Below are positions 1 to 9,100 of a stretch of DNA of 11,761 nucleotides, piece after piece. Below the pieces are notes generated by a model. That model did no database searches. It saw only the letters and a program-made list of their open reading frames with translations, and was not told the origin of the DNA. Origin of the DNA: Candidatus Zhuqueibacterota bacterium RBG_16_48_16 (GTDB lineage Bacteria > Zhuqueibacterota > Zhuqueibacteria > Residuimicrobiales > Sediminimicrobiaceae); the NCBI GenBank assembly GCA_001771235.1, contig METF01000202.1:1-11761 (forward strand). Direction: 5' to 3'. Every line of letters begins with the position of its first letter. The stretch's first letter is position 1. The position numbers were made by a program, and so were the translations under genes.

Positions 1-948
1 AAAAGCCAGGGGGTATCCGGTGGCTTTGGACGCCAGGGCCGAGCTGCGCGACAGGCGGGCGTTTATTTCGATGACGCGGTAATCTTCGGAATCAGGATCG
101 AGAGCGTATTGAATATTGCATTCGCCGATGACCCCCAAATGGCGGACGGTGCGGATGGCGATCTCCCGCAGATAGTGGTATTCGCGGTTGGTCAACGTCT
201 GACTGGGAGCCACGACGATACTCTCGCCGGTATGTATCCCCATGGGATCGAAATTTTCCATGTTGCATATCGAATGGCAATTGTCAAATTGATCACGAAC
301 GATCTCGTATTCGATCTCTTTCCAGCCTTCGAGGTACTCCTCGATCAAGATTTGTTTGGTGTAGGAAAAGGCTTTGGTGGCGCGCTCGCGCACCTGCTCT
401 TCGTCGGTGCAAATGCCGGAGCCCAGGCCGCCCAATGCGTAGGCAATGCGAATCATGACCGGATAGCCGATCTGCTCCGCCGTTTTCACGGCTTGCTGAA
501 CGGAGGTGACCGCCTGGCTTCGCGGCACGCTCACATCGATTTGCCGGAGCTTTGCGGTGAAAAGATCGCGGTCTTCGGTGTTGACAATCGTCTCAACCGG
601 CGTACCCAAAACGTTGACGCCATACCTTTGCAGCGCACCGCCCCGGTCCAGCTCGACGCCGCAATTCAGGGCCGTCTGGCCGCCAAAGCCGAGCAGTATG
701 CCGTCGGGTTTTTCCTTCCTGATCACCTGCTCGACGAAATACGGCGTAACCGGCAGGAAATAAACTTTGTCGGCAAGATAATCGGACGTCTGGATCGTGG
801 CAATATTGGGATTGACCAGGATGGTTACGATCCCTTCTTCCTTGAGCGCCTTGATGGCCTGGCTGCCGGAATAATCGAACTCGCCTGCCTCGCCGATCTT
901 GAGAGCCGAGCTGCCGAGAATGATCACTTTTTGGGGTTTATCGCTCAT
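1..948 (-). CDS. carB: Carbamoyl-phosphate synthase large subunit, N-terminal part (runs off left edge)
   Basis: Makes carbamoyl phosphate from bicarbonate, ATP and the ammonia delivered by CarA, feeding cytoplasmic pyrimidine and arginine synthesis. Only 316 codons, from ATG at 948 down to base 1, are present; the family is usually about 1070 residues, so this is the N-terminal carboxyphosphate half. Visible landmarks are GEAGEFDYSGSQ (19-30), FGGQTALNCGVEL (88-100), the ATP-grasp glycine-rich stretch RIAYALGGLGSG (167-178), GWKEIEYEIVRD (208-219), MENFDPMGIHTGESIVVAP (230-248) and EINARLSRSSALASKATGYP (294-313). The wording of these motifs (YALGGLGSG, VRHLGVIGECNIQ, INARLSRSSALASKATGYPL) is that of animal CAD/CPS I and of Bacteroidota enzymes rather than of E. 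coli CarB (RPSFTMGGSGGG). The start codon shares one base with the carA stop (TGATG), and an AAGGATG stretch at the carA end can serve as ribosome-binding site, so translation is probably coupled. Family assignment is very secure. Confidence 0.97.
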   Translation of the reverse strand, partial: MSDKPQKVIILGSSALKIGEAGEFDYSGSQAIKALKEEGIVTILVNPNIATIQTSDYLADKVYFLPVTPYFVEQVIRKEKPDGILLGFGGQTALNCGVELDRGGALQRYGVNVLGTPVETIVNTEDRDLFTAKLRQIDVSVPRSQAVTSVQQAVKTAEQIGYPVMIRIAYALGGLGSGICTDEEQVRERATKAFSYTKQILIEEYLEGWKEIEYEIVRDQFDNCHSICNMENFDPMGIHTGESIVVAPSQTLTNREYHYLREIAIRTVRHLGVIGECNIQYALDPDSEDYRVIEINARLSRSSALASKATGYPLAF

Positions 949-2018
949 CAAAGCATCCTTTTGAATTCATCGAAAAGTATTTCCGTATCGACCGGGCCGG
1001 GCGTCGCTTCCGGGTGAAATTGCACGCTCATGAACGGTTTTGAAATGTGCCGTATCCCTTCATTGGTGCCGTCATTGGCATTGACAAACCACGGCTCCCA
1101 ACCGGAGGGAAGCGTGCGGCCATCCACGGCAAAACCGTGATTTTGCGATGTGATATAGCAGCGTTTGCTGCCGACCTCGACGCACGGCTGGTTCTGACTC
1201 CTGTGGCCGAACTTTAGCTTGTAGGTATCGGCCCCGGCGGCCAAAGCCAGCACCTGATTTCCCAGGCAAATACCGAAAACAGGCTTTGTCAGCTCCAGCG
1301 CCTTTCTCACCGTGTTGATGGTTTTCACACACATTTTCGGATCACCAGGACCGTTGGAAATCACCACCCCATCATAGTCTTCTTCGGTAAAATCATAGTC
1401 CCAGGGAACCCGTTTGACTTTGGCTCCCCGTTTGACCAGGCAGCGAACGATGTTATCTTTGGCGCCGCAATCGACCAGGATGACTTTATTATCACCGGCG
1501 CCATATTCTTTCGGCTGGGAAATGCTCACCTTTTCGACCAGGTTGGATTTATTGGGATCGTAAAAATTCATCTCTTCGGTGAAAAAGAGAATCCGTCCCA
1601 GCATCGTTCCCTCATCCCGCAGCATTTTAGTCAGCCTGCGGGTATCGATGCCATAAAGAGCCGGCACCTCATGTTCGATAAGCCATTGCGCCAGACTCCG
1701 CTTTGCGTTCCAATGGCTGTATTCGAAGGAATATTCGGAGACCACAAGGCCGAGAATCTGCACCCGGCTCGACTCGAAATACTTTTCCAGTCCGTCGATG
1801 ATCTCGGATTCGGGAACACCGTAATTGCCGATCAATGGATAGGTCAGCACCAGGATTTGACCATAATAGGACGGGTCGGTCAGGCTTTCGGGATAGCCGA
1901 CCATGCTGGTGTTAAAAACCACTTCTCCGGCGACGGACTTGCACGCGGCAAAAGAAAAGCCGTGAAAGACAGAGCCATCCTCCAGCTCCAGCCGCGCCTT
2001 GATTTTTTTCTGCTCCAT
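948..2018 (-). CDS. carA: Carbamoyl-phosphate synthase small subunit (glutamine amidotransferase)
   Basis: Hydrolyses glutamine and channels ammonia to CarB. The protein has 356 residues, near the usual family length (about 360-380). The N-terminal small-subunit domain contains GEVVFNTSMVGYPESLTDPS (31-50) and ILVLTYPLIGNYGVP (55-69). The class I glutamine amidotransferase domain begins near residue 178, with SNGPGDP (221-227), nucleophile Cys251 in GICLGNQ, and the catalytic His335 and Glu337 in SVQFHPEA. The position three after the nucleophile Cys is Asn254; E. coli and mammalian enzymes have His there (GICLGHQ). This residue is not part of the triad, so activity is expected. The first gene of a carA-carB pair, it overlaps carB by one base. 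The ATG at 2018 is preceded by only a weak AGGT-type ribosome-binding site. The whole protein resembles the CAD-like FCB-group type more than the proteobacterial type. Confidence 0.97.
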   Translation of the reverse strand: MEQKKIKARLELEDGSVFHGFSFAACKSVAGEVVFNTSMVGYPESLTDPSYYGQILVLTYPLIGNYGVPESEIIDGLEKYFESSRVQILGLVVSEYSFEYSHWNAKRSLAQWLIEHEVPALYGIDTRRLTKMLRDEGTMLGRILFFTEEMNFYDPNKSNLVEKVSISQPKEYGAGDNKVILVDCGAKDNIVRCLVKRGAKVKRVPWDYDFTEEDYDGVVISNGPGDPKMCVKTINTVRKALELTKPVFGICLGNQVLALAAGADTYKLKFGHRSQNQPCVEVGSKRCYITSQNHGFAVDGRTLPSGWEPWFVNANDGTNEGIRHISKPFMSVQFHPEATPGPVDTEILFDEFKRML

Positions 2019-2561
2019 GACGACCTGCTCATTCGGTTACGAGTTTTGCATCAGATCTCAAGTATCTGGTCAGCCACCAGGTCACAAAGCCACTAAGGAA
2101 CACGAAAAATCTTGGTGAAGCTTTGTGTCTTCGAGTTTTCGTGGCAAAAAGTTACGATACTTAATAGTTACGATCTCAAAGGGATATTACTAAAAACCCC
2201 AATACATTATCTCAGCCAAATAACATATCGGGGCAGGTGACATTCAATTTTTAATGCGAAAATGAAAAGAAGAACCATATTAAAACGGTCTGTTTTTGTT
2301 TTGAAGAAGATAAGGAAAATTTACGTGGATGGCAAGCTTAAATTCGCCATTCAGGCAAGACCTCATGGAAATTTTTTCACCCCTTATTTTACGAAACGGT
2401 TTTTTTATAAAAAAAGTTGTTTTTAAAAATTCTTCCTCTATCTTGTAATATCCACACCAAAATTCTATTCCAACTGCGAAATTCATTTGCTCCGGAGAAC
2501 CTTACTCTTATGTTTTAAGGTTTTTCGGGTTGTTATGATCACTTAAACATTGAGGCGCACA
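2019..2561. other. Divergent intergenic region, A+T-rich
   Basis: The 543-base space between carA (leftward) and the receptor gene (rightward) should hold both promoters. I see element E1 at 2081-2150, a near-direct repeat AGTTACGAT at about 2150-2158 and 2166-2174, and strongly A+T-rich DNA from about 2240 to 2520 with long T and A runs, including a TTTTTTTATAAAAAAA palindrome near 2401. A TAATAT hexamer near 2445 could be a -10 element for the receptor gene, but no convincing -35 or FCB-type TAnnTTTG partner stands out. Short reading frames on both strands here look like chance products of low-complexity DNA. Confidence 0.6.
2081..2150. repeat. Dispersed inverted-repeat element E1 (gene-less)
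   Basis: A 70-base unit made of a left arm (2081-2110, CACAAAGCCAC... type) and a right arm (2111-2150, ending TTTTCGTGGCAAAAA) that are degenerate inverted copies of each other: both carry the CACAAAG / CTTTGTG and GCCAC / GTGGC blocks. Both arms recur in element E3. The right-arm core 2111-2145 matches 9639-9673 at 30 of 35 bases, and the left arm 2081-2110 matches 9539-9568 at 24 of 30. It lies in the carA/receptor intergenic space and has no coding content. Identity as a member of a dispersed family is well supported within the window; mobility is inferred. Confidence 0.75.
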
Positions 2562-5500
2562 ATGAATAAAGACCGATTATTTATTTTTTCTCTGATCACA
2601 TTGTGTTTTACCATAAGTGGAGAAAATAGCCATCTCATTGCCGGGACAACAGGCAAGATAACAGGTCGCGTCATAGATAGACAGACAAACGAGCCGCTTC
2701 CGGGTGTAAACATAGTGCTTGAAGGTACCGGCTGGGGAGCCGCATCGGATCTCGAAGGGAATTATCTCATCATGAATGTTCCGCCCGGTGGCTACACGCT
2801 GAACGTGACTATGCTTGGCTACAAGGAAGTGCATGTCGAAAATGTGCGTGTTAAAATCGATCTAACGACGACTATCAATGTAAGTATGGAAGCGACCGTA
2901 CTCGAGGCCGGTGAAACAGTAACTGTTGTCGCCGAGCGGCCCCTGGTTCAACTGGACATGACTTCCTCTATGACCTCAGTAGGATCCAATGAGATTGCTT
3001 CGTTGCCGGTAGAATCCGTGGAGGATGTATTGGAATTACAGGCAGGTGTGGTACGAACAGGAAATGATTTGCATATCCGTGGTGGTCGCGCCGGCGAAGT
3101 TGCCTATTGGATCGACGGCGTATCGACAACGGATGTCTTTTCGGGCGACCGGGGTGTTACGGTGGAAAATGCCGCAATCGAAGAGCTGCAGGTCGTCAGT
3201 GGGACTTTTAACGCCGAATATGGCCAGGCCATGTCCGGGATCGTAAATATCATCACCAAAGAGGGTGGTCGCCATTACACCGGACAGATCAAAGCTTACG
3301 TCGGCGATTATGTGAGCACTGACGAACACTTTCAACTGGCAGAAAGCATCGAGACAAAGGTCGATCCGGTTACCGGGGCGGTCACACCAATTAGCACAAT
3401 GGAAAATCCCATCAAAAAATTCAATCCCATTTACAACGGAGAGTTTAGCTTAAATGGGCCGGTGCCGTTTTCAGGCGATCAATTGAGCTTTTTCACCAAT
3501 GCACGGTATTACTCGACCGAAGGCCACCTTTACGGGCGGAATTGGTTTACTCCACAAGGCACTGCGGGTGACAGCTCGTTAGTACCAATGAATCCATACA
3601 AGAGACTCACGGCCCTGGGTAAATTGACCTATCGAATGAGCTCGAGCTTGAAACTAAGCTATAATCTATTTTATAACGATTGGAAAAATGACCGTACCTA
3701 TTCCAAAGACTGGAAATATTGTCCCTACAGCCGGCCGCAACAGTTTGGCGGCGGCACAACGCATATTGCCACGCTGAATCACGTCTTGTCCCCCTCAACC
3801 TTTTACGAAGTTCATCTTAACCGCTTTTATAATGAATACACGCGGTATCTATATGAAGACCCTCTTGCCATGCCCAAGTATCTGGTCCAGGTTTATGACG
3901 ACACGACCCTTAACATCCTCGAGCATGTGTTCGATCCTTCGACCGAATCCGGCCAGGCAGAACTCGAGTCCATCACGCAAAACCGTGTCGATTTTGATTA
4001 TGTTATCGATCCGAAGGGCCCGGCAGGTTATATCTCACCCGATTCGGCAAATGCGCCGACGGCTTATAGCTTCAATACCATCGGAACCGACAGGGAGCAT
4101 TATAATCGCAGCACATCTTATTGGATTGGGAAATTTGACTTGACCAGCCAAATAAACCGGGTTCATCAAATAAAAGCGGGATTAGAATACCGACAACACA
4201 AGCTCAAATTGAATCGATTTGAAGTTCGTCCCAAAACAAACGAATCAGGGACAGAACAGATCGTCCCTTTTGCACCGACGATACCGGATATTTCCACGAC
4301 TTATGTCAGTCGCTATACCAGGGAGCCAAAGGAAGTCTCATTCTATGTTCAGGATAAAATCGAATTAAAAGACCTGATTATGAATGTCGGCCTGCGCTTT
4401 GACTATTTCGACGCCAATTCTGTGGTTCCTGGCGATCCCTCCGATCCGAATATCTATTTCCCGTTTCGACCTGAGCACAAATACAAGAACTGGGCCAATC
4501 CCCCGGACACTTTAACCCTCGCCGAGTATGATGCTTATATCAGTGGCCTGGAACAATACACAGCGGAGGAAAGACGGGCATTCATGCATAAAGAAACCAA
4601 GCCCCATTCGCAATTGAGTCCCCGCCTGGGCATCGCCTATCCGATCACAGATAAAGGCGTGATCCATTTTTCTTACGGCAATTTTTTCCAGGTCCCGGAA
4701 TTCGAATACCTCTACGCCAATCCTGACTTTAAAGTGAGCGCCAGCAGCGGATATTTCATCTTTGGCAATGCGGCCCTGAAACCGCAGCGTACCGTGCAGT
4801 ATGAGATTGGTTTGCAGCAACAATTAACGGAAAACATGGGCGTCGATGTCACCCTGTTTTACCGCGACGTGCGGGATTGGGTCGGCACAAGTCCCCTGAT
4901 CGAGACCGCCATTCCAAGTGTACTGTATTCCCAGTATGAGAACAAAGATTATTCGAATGTCCGCGGCATCACCTTCAAGCTTGAAAAACGCACCTCGCTC
5001 AATTTTTCCGCAAGACTTGATTATACCTTCGAGGTTGCCGAGGGAACCTATTCAAATCCGGACGATGCCTTTAATTCCTATCAAGCCAATGAAGAGCCTC
5101 GGCTGGCACTGCTTCCACTCAACTGGGATCGGCGCCACAGCGCTAACGGATCGCTGGTGTATCGCAAGTCGGATTGGACAGTCTCACTGATCGGCAGGTA
5201 CTGGGACGGATTGCCTTACACGCCCAGTTTTGCCAAAGGAGAAGTTGTCGGCGGTTCGGTGCTCATTGGACTAAAGGAGAACAGTGAGCGTCGGCCCGGC
5301 CAAAAAAGCGTGGATCTATATATCAACAGAATGATCAGGATGAGCGGGATGTACGTGCAATTGTTCTGTAACATTTACAACCTTTTTGACAACCGCGACG
5401 ACACCTCCGTATACAGCGATACCGGAACGGCCGAATACACGACAAATATCGATCCCAAAGCAATTCCATATAATCCGCAGCGCGTCGGGACTATTAAAGA

Positions 5501-5570
5501 TTACGTGCTCCAACCCAGTTGGTATACAGCCCCCCGCGAGATTCAGGTGGGTATGAGTCTTGGGTTTTAA
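2562..5570 (+). CDS. TonB-dependent outer-membrane receptor with carboxypeptidase-regulatory-like N-terminal domain
   Basis: A 1002-residue outer-membrane active-transport receptor, importing an unknown ligand with energy from TonB/ExbBD. I start it at ATG 2562 rather than an in-frame TTG at 2550, because GAGG at 2552-2555 lies six bases upstream of that ATG. A signal peptide (hydrophobic LFIFSLITLCF, 6-16) is followed by a carboxypeptidase-regulatory-like beta-sandwich (about 31-111; GRVIDRQTNEPLPGVNIVLE, then GxYxLxVTMLGY-type residues). A possible TonB-box-like ETVTVVA comes at 118-124. The plug domain (about 125-236) contains HIRGGRAGEVAYWIDGV and YGQAMSGIVNIITKEGG. The rest is a 22-strand-type barrel ending in a terminal Phe (QVGMSLGF), typical of outer-membrane barrels. 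The architecture is like SusC-type and Calditrichota/KSB1 receptors, but no SusD lipoprotein follows; a large secreted protein does. The substrate cannot be told from sequence. Confidence 0.93.
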   Translation: MNKDRLFIFSLITLCFTISGENSHLIAGTTGKITGRVIDRQTNEPLPGVNIVLEGTGWGAASDLEGNYLIMNVPPGGYTLNVTMLGYKEVHVENVRVKIDLTTTINVSMEATVLEAGETVTVVAERPLVQLDMTSSMTSVGSNEIASLPVESVEDVLELQAGVVRTGNDLHIRGGRAGEVAYWIDGVSTTDVFSGDRGVTVENAAIEELQVVSGTFNAEYGQAMSGIVNIITKEGGRHYTGQIKAYVGDYVSTDEHFQLAESIETKVDPVTGAVTPISTMENPIKKFNPIYNGEFSLNGPVPFSGDQLSFFTNARYYSTEGHLYGRNWFTPQGTAGDSSLVPMNPYKRLTALGKLTYRMSSSLKLSYNLFYNDWKNDRTYSKDWKYCPYSRPQQFGGGTTHIATLNHVLSPSTFYEVHLNRFYNEYTRYLYEDPLAMPKYLVQVYDDTTLNILEHVFDPSTESGQAELESITQNRVDFDYVIDPKGPAGYISPDSANAPTAYSFNTIGTDREHYNRSTSYWIGKFDLTSQINRVHQIKAGLEYRQHKLKLNRFEVRPKTNESGTEQIVPFAPTIPDISTTYVSRYTREPKEVSFYVQDKIELKDLIMNVGLRFDYFDANSVVPGDPSDPNIYFPFRPEHKYKNWANPPDTLTLAEYDAYISGLEQYTAEERRAFMHKETKPHSQLSPRLGIAYPITDKGVIHFSYGNFFQVPEFEYLYANPDFKVSASSGYFIFGNAALKPQRTVQYEIGLQQQLTENMGVDVTLFYRDVRDWVGTSPLIETAIPSVLYSQYENKDYSNVRGITFKLEKRTSLNFSARLDYTFEVAEGTYSNPDDAFNSYQANEEPRLALLPLNWDRRHSANGSLVYRKSDWTVSLIGRYWDGLPYTPSFAKGEVVGGSVLIGLKENSERRPGQKSVDLYINRMIRMSGMYVQLFCNIYNLFDNRDDTSVYSDTGTAEYTTNIDPKAIPYNPQRVGTIKDYVLQPSWYTAPREIQVGMSLGF

Positions 5571-5612
5571 GAATGCGGTATGCTAAAACATTCATGGAAA
5601 GCTATTTTTATT

Positions 5613-5650
5613 GGACACAGAGTGCTCTGAGGACCACAAAGTGCACAGAG
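5613..5650 (+). repeat. Left inverted arm of cassette E2
   Basis: Contains GGACACAGAG (5613-5622) and CACAAAGTGCACAGAG (5635-5650) separated by 12 bases. The right arm at 6096-6134 contains the complements: 10 of 10 and 15 of 16 bases match, with a 13-base separator. The block vocabulary (CACAAAG, CACRGAG) is shared with elements E1 and E3, though E2 is a diverged version. Confidence 0.8.
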
Positions 5651-5690
5651 ATGGTTTAGGTCTTACAACCAAAAGAGGAGGGATCCTAGC

Positions 5691-6074
5691 ATGAGAGATC
5701 TGGAGCAACTAAATATTTTGACCGAAAAGATCATTGGGCTTGCCATTGAGGTACACCGTTTTCTTGGCCCAGGGTTGTTGGAGTCTACCTACCGTAAATG
5801 TCTTTGTTATGAATTTGACAAAAATGGATTGCCTTATAAAGAAGAAGTTCCTATACCTATAAAGTATAAAGAACTTCTAATTGATAATGCTTATAGGGCG
5901 GACATTATTGTTGAAGCGGAGATAATACTCGAGATAAAGGCTGTTGAAAATATCTTGCCGGTTCACGAAGCACAACTATTAACTTACATAAAATTGAACA
6001 AATCAAAGTTAGGACTAATCCTAAACTTCAATGTCCCTTTGATGAAAAATGGAATTGTCAGAAAAATTAACTGA
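5691..6074 (+). CDS. GxxExxY-family protein (PD-(D/E)XK nuclease-like fold)
   Basis: A 127-residue cytoplasmic protein of the GxxExxY family (Pfam PDDEXK_3 type), whose function is not established. The name-giving motif is G28-LL-E31-ST-Y34 within FLGPGLLESTY. The nuclease-fold core is visible as RADIIVE with Asp71 and LEIKAVE with Glu81-x-Lys83, followed by HEAQLLTYIKL (92-102), whose Gln is conserved in the family. All putative catalytic residues are therefore present and the length is typical (about 125), so it looks intact. The start ATG at 5691 has AGGAGG at 5676-5681, nine bases upstream. It sits alone between inverted repeats and between two envelope genes with which it shares no evident role. 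Its base composition is more A+T-rich than theirs. I infer an acquired or mobile cargo gene; a DNA-acting nuclease role is plausible from the fold only. Confidence 0.92.
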   Translation: MRDLEQLNILTEKIIGLAIEVHRFLGPGLLESTYRKCLCYEFDKNGLPYKEEVPIPIKYKELLIDNAYRADIIVEAEIILEIKAVENILPVHEAQLLTYIKLNKSKLGLILNFNVPLMKNGIVRKIN

Positions 6075-6095
6075 GTCATTTCAACAAAATAACAA

Positions 6096-6134
6096 CTCTG
6101 TGAACTTTGTGATTTCTTTGTGCTCTCTGTGTCC
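6096..6134 (-). repeat. Right inverted arm of cassette E2
   Basis: Carries CTCTGTGAACTTTGTG (6096-6111) and CTCTGTGTCC (6125-6134), the reverse complements of the two blocks in the left arm at 5613-5650 with one mismatch over 26 block bases. It lies 21 bases after the GxxExxY stop codon and just upstream of the next gene's ribosome-binding site. Confidence 0.8.
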
Positions 6135-6163
6135 CTCTTTTTATTTTACATAAGGAGACAAAA

Positions 6164-9100
6164 ATGATGCGAAAACATTTCTTATTCATATTCTTCGTGC
6201 TCATCCTCATCTGTCATACCGGTCTGTATGCGCAGATGCAGGGCCTGCATGGGGATATTGTGGAACAACGAAACGGTGTGCACTCGGGAAATCAATTTCG
6301 TGTTTCGTTCTATAATGACGGCATGATCGGCGGCAACCAGGTGCCGCCCGATTATTTCGGGGAATGGCCGATCAATTCAGGAACCCAATATCTCCGTGAC
6401 GGCAACATTTTTGTAGGCTCCGAAGTATTGGATCGAGACGGACTTTTAAAACATATTGTGAGTGAAAATCCAAGGAACAGGCCTGTCGGAGATCCATCCG
6501 CCGGAGACATCGGACCCAATGGAGAAAACTGGACGTTCCTGCCGCTGCGAGGATTTGCCAATCCCGATACCAACAAGATTGCCATGAGCAAATGGAAATT
6601 TTCCTGGCCCTATTTCTGGCCGGATAAAGCGGATGACCTGTTGGATGCGGGCTGGGCAGGCTCATGGAATGGCTATTTTGGCAAAAATGTCTTTAATGCG
6701 GATGAAGAGAGTTATTATGTGGCCGACGATTATGCGAATCAGGAGTTCAATTTTTATCCTGACAGCACAGACGCCAACAGACGCGGACTGGGAATTCGCC
6801 TCTATTTTAGAGGTTTTCAATGGTCCAATGCCCTGGTGGAAGATGCGCTTTTTGTATTGTATGATCTCGAAAATATCGGCACTCGCGAATACGATAAAAT
6901 GGTGTTCGGCTACAAGTGCGGCAATAATTTGGGCGACACCTCGACATCAGGCGGTGACGGCAATGATGATAATGGGGAATATGACAAGGAAAACGATCTG
7001 GCCTTTTTATACGATAACGATGACATCGGCGCTGGCGGCTGGACGCCTGTGGGCTATATCGGCGGCGCGTTTCTGGAAAGCCCGGGAAACCACTTTGACA
7101 GCATCGACAACGACGGCGATGGGATGTTTGGCTCCGGCCGTATCATCACCGAGGAAATGATGCTGCCAAAGACACTTCATGTTGGAGACGAGATCATCCT
7201 GACCGATTACGACACCTTTGTTCGCGAAAGAATGTCCATGCCGAACGATACCATCCGTGTCCAATACCAGGACCTGGTCTTTAAGTTTTGGCCGGGTAAA
7301 GAGATCACGGAAATTCCTTTCAATCTTGTAGATGACAATCTGAATGGCATTATCGATGAGAGCAACGGAGCGACCATCGGCACGCCGCCCAATGAGATCT
7401 CGACCTATCTTTACGTGGGATTGAAATGCGTCGATTATTTCACAGGAGAGGGGCTGGACAATCCGCTCCTGGATGAACAACGGGATGACGATGTCGATAA
7501 TGATGGTGACTGGAACATCAGAACGGATGATCTGGGCGCCGATGGGGTTGCTTTCACCGGGGATCCGGGTGAAGCGGATGGCCAACCGACCAGTGGAGAG
7601 CCGCACTTTGACAAGACCGACATTGACGAAACGGATATGCTGGGCCTGACTAGTTTTACACTCTATTTCTGGCCGGACATCCCACGTTCCAACGATGAGC
7701 TGGTCTGGGAAGCGATTCGGCCCGGCTATTTTGATGACTTGCTTCAGAACAACAATACCGAGTTGCTCTACGGCTCCGGATATTTCCCGATGAAACCGGG
7801 ACAGATCGAACGGTTCTCCATGGGCATCATTCTCGGCGAAGACCGGGACGACTTTTATCAGAATGCATACTGGGTTGCCAAAGCTTATAATGAGAATTAC
7901 AATTTTTCAAAAGCCCCGTACGTTCCGACGCTTACGGGAGTGCCAGGCGATGGCAGGGTGACGCTCTATTGGGATGATTTTGCAGAACAATCCGAAGACC
8001 CCATTACCGGAAAAGACTTTGAAGGATATCGCATCTATCGCTCCACCGATCCGGGTTGGAATGACATGAAAGGAATTACGGACGGGCAAGGCTCTGTGAC
8101 CTATCGCAAACCTCTCGCTCAATTCGATCTCATTAATGAGTATTCGGGATATGCGCTGACTCCTATCAAAGGCGTTCAGTTTTGGCTCGGTGAAGACACC
8201 GGCATCAGGCATGCGTTCGTTGACACAACGGTGCAAAATGGTTTTACTTATTATTATGCGGTAACTTCTTATGACCGTGGTGATCCCCTGGCGTCCATCC
8301 CGCCATCAGAATGTTCAAAATTTGTTTCCATAAGCACAAGTGGCGAGATAGACAAAGGGAGCAACGTCGCCATTGTTCGTCCGGAAGCGCCGGCAGCAGG
8401 ATTTGTTCAGGCCGACTTTGATTCGTCAATAATCAAAAAATTGCCCGGTACCAAAGCCTCCGGTGCTGTGAATTATAAAATAATCGATCCAATGAGCATC
8501 AAAGATAACAATACCTATCAAATTGTTTTTGAAGATAGCCTGGCGGAAATGCTTCCGATGACGAAAAACTTCTCCATCATCAATACAACCACTGGTGACG
8601 TACTGGTAAAAAGAAGCACCTTGTTTAACGATGGCGATGAAGTGCCGGTAACGGACGGTTTTCGCATTTCCTTTCAGGGCAATCCCGCGGAATTTGTCTT
8701 TGATGAGGAGAATTCAGGATGGAATCGCCCGGGAGTCTACGCTCCCACGCTTCGAGTGTTCAACTACCGTACCCAACCTGTCGAGCTGCTGGCCGCTGAT
8801 TTTAAGATTGTCATCGGTGAGGTCGGTATGGATACATCGACGACCTATTTCCGTGGCACGGCGGAGATTCCAGCCATACCGGTCAATTTTAAGGTCGTGA
8901 ATCTCTTTTCAAATGAAAAGATCAAATTCGCTTTAAGAGACCTGGATGTTGTAGAGGGAGAAGAAGGAAAATTCACGGCTTACACCAGCGGCAGAAGAAT
9001 TGACGAACTCATTCTATTGAGCGGCACATCGACCGATACGGTGAAAGCCGGGTGGCAAATATCATTGACCGATGTGAACGGCGATTCATTGCCGCCCGAG

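Larger units (their letters stand above)
5605..6145. mobile_element. Candidate inverted-repeat cassette (E2) carrying the GxxExxY gene
   Basis: Inverted arms at 5613-5650 and 6096-6134 bracket the GxxExxY gene. Immediately outside them is an 8-base direct repeat TTTTTATT (5605-5612 and 6138-6145; three bases separate the right copy from its arm), the arrangement expected of a target-site duplication. The bracketed gene is visibly more A+T-rich than the receptor and secreted-protein genes on either side, and the cassette sits between two genes that otherwise look like consecutive members of one module. The direct repeat is low-complexity and could be chance. No transposase is present, so movement would need another enzyme or the nuclease-fold protein itself. 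Confidence 0.45.

Noticed and set aside
109..1017. Long plus-strand open frame of 302 codons
   Set aside because: It lies antisense to carB and the end of carA, whose minus-strand translation matches conserved CarA/CarB motifs throughout; the plus-strand product has no recognisable domain.
2066..2080. CTGGT-CAGCC-ACCAG small hairpin upstream of carA as an attenuator
   Set aside because: Only five base pairs, no leader peptide or T run, and it abuts the repeat element; too weak to call regulatory.
2081..2150. E1 considered as a CRISPR array or as a terminator for carAB
   Set aside because: There are no regularly spaced identical repeats with unique spacers, carAB is transcribed away from it, and the paired arms match the dispersed element E3 instead.
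2262..2426. Plus-strand 54-codon frame (begins MKRRTILKRSVF) and an overlapping 68-codon minus-strand frame at 2280-2486
   Set aside because: Both sit in A+T-rich low-complexity DNA, overlap each other, lack good ribosome-binding sites and show no recognisable protein.
7007..7606. Minus-strand 199-codon frame inside the large secreted-protein gene
   Set aside because: It is a shadow of the plus-strand gene, whose own frame is continuous with signal peptide, domains and C-terminal tail; no ribosome-binding site or domain supports the antisense product.
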